Assembly (NCBI GenBank): GCA_030645355.1
Contig: JAUSNJ010000173.1
Location: 1-44,894, forward strand
DNA: 44,894 nucleotides
DNA from: Rhodoferax sp.
GTDB taxonomy: Bacteria; Pseudomonadota; Gammaproteobacteria; Burkholderiales; Burkholderiaceae_C
Reading direction: 5' to 3'
Part shown: positions 41,723 to 44,894 of the stretch, piece by piece
Numbering within the stretch: the first letter of the stretch is position 1
How the letters are laid out: each line of letters opens with the position of its first letter
Made by a program: the position numbers and the translations under genes
Notes under the pieces: generated by a model
What the model saw: only the letters and a program-made list of their open reading frames with translations
Told to the model about the DNA's origin: nothing
The model's database searches: none

Positions 41723-42307
41723 ATGCGACTGAATCATTGGGCAATTGCTGCCATTTCCTGCGTGGCACTGTTGTTGGGCGCGTGCTCCCAAAAAGACACA
41801 CCGAGCGCCGCCAAACCTGCAAAACAGGAGGTGTCGGTGCAAGCCGTTGCCGCGCAGGCCAAGGGCTTCACGGTCGGCGCGGTGATGAGCGCCAACACGG
41901 TCTATGTTTTCTTTGATCCGCAGTGCCCGCACTGCGGCCATTTGTGGCAGGCATCCATCCCACTGCACAAAAAAGCCAAGTTCGTCTGGATACCGGTGGC
42001 GTGGATCAACGCATCCAGCCTGTCGCAGGGTGCGGCACTGCTGACTGCTGCCAACCCACTGGAGTTGATGACCGAGCACGAAGCCTTGCTGCTGGCCGGC
42101 AAGGGCGGCATTTCTGCACCGTCGGGTGTTGGGTCCGACGTCGAACAGGCTATCAAGGCCAATACGAAGTTGCTGAGCGGATTCGGAGCCGAATCGGTTC
42201 CGTTCATCGTGGTAAAGAATTCCCGTACCGGGGAGACCATCAGCCGCGACGGTGCCATGACCACGGCCGATCTCGCCAATCTCATCGGAATAGACCTGGC
42301 ACCCTGA
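41723..42307 (+). CDS. DsbG-like thiol:disulfide interchange lipoprotein
   Basis: A 194-residue exported protein. The signal sequence ends in LLGAC, a lipobox with C21 as lipidation site. The thioredoxin fold starts near VYVFFDPQCPHCGHLW with active-site C-P-H-C, and ends with SVPFIVVKNSRTG containing the cis-proline. Most like the DsbC/DsbG catalytic domain without a dimerisation domain. A role in disulfide isomerisation or reduction in the envelope is likely; partner unknown. Convergent with the glutathione peroxidase gene 26 bases away. Confidence 0.85.
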   Translation: MRLNHWAIAAISCVALLLGACSQKDTPSAAKPAKQEVSVQAVAAQAKGFTVGAVMSANTVYVFFDPQCPHCGHLWQASIPLHKKAKFVWIPVAWINASSLSQGAALLTAANPLELMTEHEALLLAGKGGISAPSGVGSDVEQAIKANTKLLSGFGAESVPFIVVKNSRTGETISRDGAMTTADLANLIGIDLAP

Positions 42308-42333
42308 ACGGCGCAACGGCTGCGGGACAAGTC

Positions 42334-42942
42334 CTACAGTTTTTGACCCAGCGCCTTCTCAACCGCTGAAACCAGCTGCGTGCTCTCGGGCTCCACGTCG
42401 CTGGGATAGCTTGCGACCACCCTCCCCCGTCGATCGACCAGGTACTTGTTAAAGTTCCACTTGGGCTCCTGGCCGGTAGCCTTGACGAGCTGGGCATACA
42501 ACGCATTTTTGTTGGCGCCTTTGACATCGGACTTGGCAAACATCGGAAACTTCACGCCATAGGTGTTGAAACAGAAATCAGCAATTTCCTTGGACGTACC
42601 GGGCTCCTGCTTGCCAAACTGGTTGGAAGGAAAACCCAGCACCACAAGCCCCCTGCTCTGGTACTTGGCGTACATGGCCTCCAGACCCTGGTACTGGCCG
42701 GTGAAGCCGCAATAGCTCGCGGTATTGACCACGAGCACCACTTTGCCAGCGTACTGGCACAGGTTCTGGGGTGCGTCATCCTGCAGACGGGGAAACTGGT
42801 GTTGCAGGAGAGCTGGGCAGGTAGCCGGCGCTGTAGCTTGAACCGGAGCGGCCGGCGGTGTCTGTGCCAGGGAGGCCGAAGCGGCGGCCAGCCCGGCAAC
42901 GGCAGCCCAAAGTGCCTGGATGGAAAAGTGTTGTGTCGCCAT
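42334..42942 (-). CDS. glutathione peroxidase family protein, exported
   Basis: A 202-residue protein with a cleavable signal (…AAVAGLAAASASLAQ). The peroxidase triad appears as C78 in NTASYCGFTG, Q108 in FPSNQFGKQEPG and Trp in EPKWNFNKYL. The peroxidatic residue is Cys, not selenocysteine. The family reduces peroxides with thioredoxin or glutathione. The extra ~45 residues after the signal, with a cysteine (TCPALLQH), are not in the core. ATG 42942 is used because the longer frame overlaps the upstream SRPBCC gene, which it follows by two bases. Confidence 0.9.
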   Translation of the reverse strand: MATQHFSIQALWAAVAGLAAASASLAQTPPAAPVQATAPATCPALLQHQFPRLQDDAPQNLCQYAGKVVLVVNTASYCGFTGQYQGLEAMYAKYQSRGLVVLGFPSNQFGKQEPGTSKEIADFCFNTYGVKFPMFAKSDVKGANKNALYAQLVKATGQEPKWNFNKYLVDRRGRVVASYPSDVEPESTQLVSAVEKALGQKL

Positions 42943-42944
42943 GG

Positions 42945-43454
42945 TCAGATTCCCTTCTTGATCATTGCGACGAGTTGATCCAGCGCCGTTCCCCATCCGC
43001 CTTCAAAGCCCATCGCAGCGTGTTGTTTGCAACCGGCTTCGTCCGCGTGGATGACGGTTGCGGTGTAGCGCGTGCCGTGCGCGTGGTCTGCCAGTTCGAC
43101 CGCGGCGGTGAACAGGAACTCCGCGTCATCGGAGCCGCAGGTTGCGGCCGGCTTGCTGGGCCGGTAGCCCGCCAGCAGGGCATTGGTCCACACCAGCTTC
43201 TCGTTGGGTATGACTTCGAGGTAGCAGCCTTCATTGGGATACTCAAGCCCCTCGGGCGACTGCATGGTGGTGCGGAACACGCCGCCGGGACGCAGGTCAA
43301 TTGCACAGGCAATAGTCTTCCAAGGCAAGGGACAGAACCAGGGCTTGAGCAGTTCCGGCTCTGTCCAGGCACGCCACACCAGAGATCGGGGCACATCGAC
43401 GACACGCGTGAAGCTGAGGTCCAGTTTTGAGTCGGGTTGGTACGTTGGCTTCAT
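42945..43454 (-). CDS. SRPBCC (AHSA1-type) domain protein
   Basis: A 169-residue single-domain protein of the AHSA1/START-like group. [37 protein letters not shown] and [17 protein letters not shown] mark the fold. Such proteins often sit behind an ArsR-type gene; here the two overlap as ATGA at 43451-43454, so they are translationally coupled. A ligand-binding role is likely but the ligand is unknown. Co-transcribed with the glutathione peroxidase gene downstream. Confidence 0.88.
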   Translation of the reverse strand: MKPTYQPDSKLDLSFTRVVDVPRSLVWRAWTEPELLKPWFCPLPWKTIACAIDLRPGGVFRTTMQSPEGLEYPNEGCYLEVIPNEKLVWTNALLAGYRPSKPAATCGSDDAEFLFTAAVELADHAHGTRYTATVIHADEAGCKQHAAMGFEGGWGTALDQLVAMIKKGI

Positions 43455-43741
43455 GTTTTGCCTCCTGTGGTTGGTGGTGCTTGCAAGGCGTGTAAATACG
43501 CAGCGAGGCGATCTAAACGGTCTTCCCAGACCTGTTTGTACTCGCCTATCCAGTCCATTGCTTGCCAAAGGTTTTGGCCTTCCATGCGACAGGGACGCCA
43601 CTGCGCGTCACGCCCTCTGGAAATCAGTCCAGCCGACTGCAGCACGTTGATGTGCTTGGACACCGCAGGCAGACTGATCGCAAAGGGCGCCGCCAGATGA
43701 TTGACTGATGCGTTGGGTCTGCCGACCCGTCGCAGTGTCAA
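43451..43741 (-). CDS. ArsR-type regulator, 5'-truncated
   Basis: A 96-residue product from TTG 43741. It contains [43 protein letters not shown], the complete recognition helix and wing of ArsR-type partners of SRPBCC genes. The usual first ~20 residues (helix 1 with the ALADPTRRAIL-type segment) are absent. The codons just before the TTG run straight into the stop of the upstream lipoprotein gene 12 bases away. I therefore read this as a gene that lost its 5' end, perhaps still expressed by the upstream transcript. Whether it can bind DNA is doubtful. Confidence 0.6.
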   Translation of the reverse strand: MTLRRVGRPNASVNHLAAPFAISLPAVSKHINVLQSAGLISRGRDAQWRPCRMEGQNLWQAMDWIGEYKQVWEDRLDRLAAYLHALQAPPTTGGKT

Positions 43742-43753
43742 TTCCGAGCGCGC

Positions 43754-44287
43754 TCAATCAACGCCGCGTGCGAGACGTACGGTGTAGACGACGGAAATAA
43801 TCTTCCAGCCTTGTTCTGTCCGCACAAGCAACCACTTCTCTCGTCCGCCGTTGGTCGGTTTTGCGTTGGACAGGTAGACGTAGTCAAACGAGACGGACGC
43901 CACCTCGCCATCGGTATCGACCTGGATATCCGAGAACGTCTCCTCTTCGTGGTCGCGACTTGCGACGATGCCGTCAATGAAAGCGACGAAGTTATTGTCC
44001 TGGCGATGCCGGGCCTTGATGGCCTGGGGTCGGGTGGTTCTGATGCGTTCCAGGCTTGGGTCATCAACGACCGCTTGCCAGGTGATCGCCTCGGGCTTGT
44101 CCGAGAAAAACAAAGCCATAAAGGCGGCCTTGTTTTTCTGGATGATCGAAGTTCTGAAGGTCTCTACAACCTGCCGAACAGCCACCAGGTCTTCTGCGAC
44201 ATTCGCCGTTTGAAGCGTACCGCGGCATCCCGTGCCAAGCGCCACCGATGCGATGACTGCCAAGAACAGGGAGGGGACGCGGCCCAT
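43754..44287 (-). CDS. NTF2-like (SnoaL/DUF4440-like) lipoprotein
   Basis: A 177-residue exported protein. The signal ends LGTGC (C21), a lipobox. The mature part DLVAVRQVVETFRTSIIQKNKAAFMALFFSDK…VSFDYVYLSNAKPTNGGREKWLLVRTEQGWKIISVVY has the cone-shaped NTF2-like pattern of SnoaL/DUF4440 proteins. It may bind a small ligand; no catalytic residue is assignable. It starts three bases after the purL stop and is probably co-transcribed with it. Its stop is 12 bases before the truncated ArsR-type frame. Confidence 0.75.
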   Translation of the reverse strand: MGRVPSLFLAVIASVALGTGCRGTLQTANVAEDLVAVRQVVETFRTSIIQKNKAAFMALFFSDKPEAITWQAVVDDPSLERIRTTRPQAIKARHRQDNNFVAFIDGIVASRDHEEETFSDIQVDTDGEVASVSFDYVYLSNAKPTNGGREKWLLVRTEQGWKIISVVYTVRLARGVD

Positions 44288-44290
44288 CGT

Positions 44291-44894
44291 CTATCCCACC
44301 CAGCGCCGGGCGTTGTGCCAGAGTTGCATCCACGGGCTGTGCGCATTGGCGTCCAGACCGTTCCAGCTCATCTGGATGTTGCGGAACACCCGCTCGGGGT
44401 GCGGCATCATGGCGGTGAAGCGGCCATCCGCCGTGGTCACGCCGGTGAGGCCACCCGGGCTACCGTTCGGGTTGAACGGATAGGCCTCGGTCGCTTCACC
44501 GGCATTGTCGGTAAAACGCATGGCGGCAATGGCCTTGTCGGCGTTGCCGCGGTACTTGAAGTTGGCAAAGCCCTCACCGTGCGCCACGGCGATCGGCAAA
44601 CGCATACCCGCCAAATCCTGAAAGAACAAGGACGGCGACTCCAGCACTTCCACCATGGACAGGCGCGCCTCGAAGCGCTCGCTCTGGTTGGTGGTGAAGC
44701 GCGGCCAGTCCTGCGCGCCAGGGATGATGTCGGCCAGTTCGGCAAACATCTGGCAGCCATTGCAGACACCCAAACCAAAGGTATCGCTGCGGCCAAAGAA
44801 GCCCTTGAACTGGTCGGCCAGGCCTGCGTTGAAGGTGATGGAGCGCGCCCAGCCTATGCCGGCGCCCAGCGTGTCGCCATAGCTGAAGCCTCCG
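44291..44894 (-). CDS. purL: phosphoribosylformylglycinamidine synthase, C-terminal part
   Basis: The 3' end of purL; the gene continues past the right edge of the window. The visible 201 residues are the glutamine amidotransferase domain: GGFSYGDTLGAG at the edge, the nucleophile in GVCNGCQM, AHGEG, and the His-Glu pair in MMPHPERV. The protein makes formylglycinamidine ribonucleotide in purine synthesis. The fused glutaminase domain shows it is the large single-chain form found in proteobacteria. It ends three bases before the lipoprotein gene. Confidence 0.97.
   Translation of the reverse strand, partial: GGFSYGDTLGAGIGWARSITFNAGLADQFKGFFGRSDTFGLGVCNGCQMFAELADIIPGAQDWPRFTTNQSERFEARLSMVEVLESPSLFFQDLAGMRLPIAVAHGEGFANFKYRGNADKAIAAMRFTDNAGEATEAYPFNPNGSPGGLTGVTTADGRFTAMMPHPERVFRNIQMSWNGLDANAHSPWMQLWHNARRWVG

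Noticed and set aside
42640..42720. Selenocysteine in the glutathione peroxidase
   Set aside because: The active-site codon is a normal Cys (SYCGFTG); no in-frame TGA is present.

Overview
The window is a GC-rich bacterial chromosome segment with densely packed genes on both strands. It most resembles a betaproteobacterium of the order Burkholderiales, probably Comamonadaceae (Rhodoferax-like). That placement is inference, resting on protein similarity recalled by eye, the cys gene order with DUF934, the FdxA/ferredoxin-NADP reductase pair, and short dispersed repeats. I see no integrase, transposase, plasmid or phage gene and no CRISPR array.

Layout. 1-4.2 kb: hrpA RNA helicase (minus), carrying two inserted repeat-like sequences. 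4.2-5.6 kb: argA. 5.9-10.7 kb: the prkA-yeaH-spoVR stress operon. 10.7-14.2 kb: dsbB, yggX, an mnmC whose methyltransferase half looks degenerate, and a two-receiver pseudo-response regulator. 14.2-22.7 kb: a nucleoside locus made of a BMP-type ABC importer (minus) divergent from ribokinase, nucleoside hydrolase, a 2-oxoglutarate oxygenase and a metallo-beta-lactamase-fold protein. 22.7-24.4 kb: an ArsR-SDR-MAPEG group with candidate operators. 24.6-32.3 kb: assimilatory sulfate reduction (TSUP transporter, cysI, DUF934, cysH, cysD, cysN), then fdxA and a ferredoxin-NADP reductase. 32.3-34.6 kb: tRNA-Asn with terminator, then small genes. 34.6-37.7 kb: an AI-2E-family permease and a TPR double-methyltransferase gene that overlap tail to tail. 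38.0-42.3 kb: a mini flagellar-rod-like protein, a structured intergenic region, a J-domain protein with three unrecognised genes in one tight operon, a small proline-rich protein and a DsbG-like lipoprotein. 42.3-44.9 kb (minus): glutathione peroxidase, SRPBCC protein, 5'-truncated ArsR, an NTF2-like lipoprotein and the 3' end of purL.

How genes work together. The cys genes would import sulfate, activate it to APS (CysDN), reduce APS directly (CysH with APS-reductase cysteines; no cysC or separate cysJ is present) and reduce sulfite (CysI). The nearby ferredoxin and reductase are plausible electron donors. In the nucleoside locus the importer, hydrolase and ribokinase form a logical salvage path, with the oxygenase and metallo-hydrolase as the unexplained partners.

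Most notable signals: a ~46-bp element found inside hrpA, cysI, the DUF934 gene and cysN (a fifth possible copy in dsbB), translated in a consistent frame; a 16-bp-arm palindrome inside hrpA; the J-domain/unknown four-gene operon; the antisense read-through of the methyltransferase gene into the permease gene; and a candidate minus-strand small RNA terminator near 38.35 kb.
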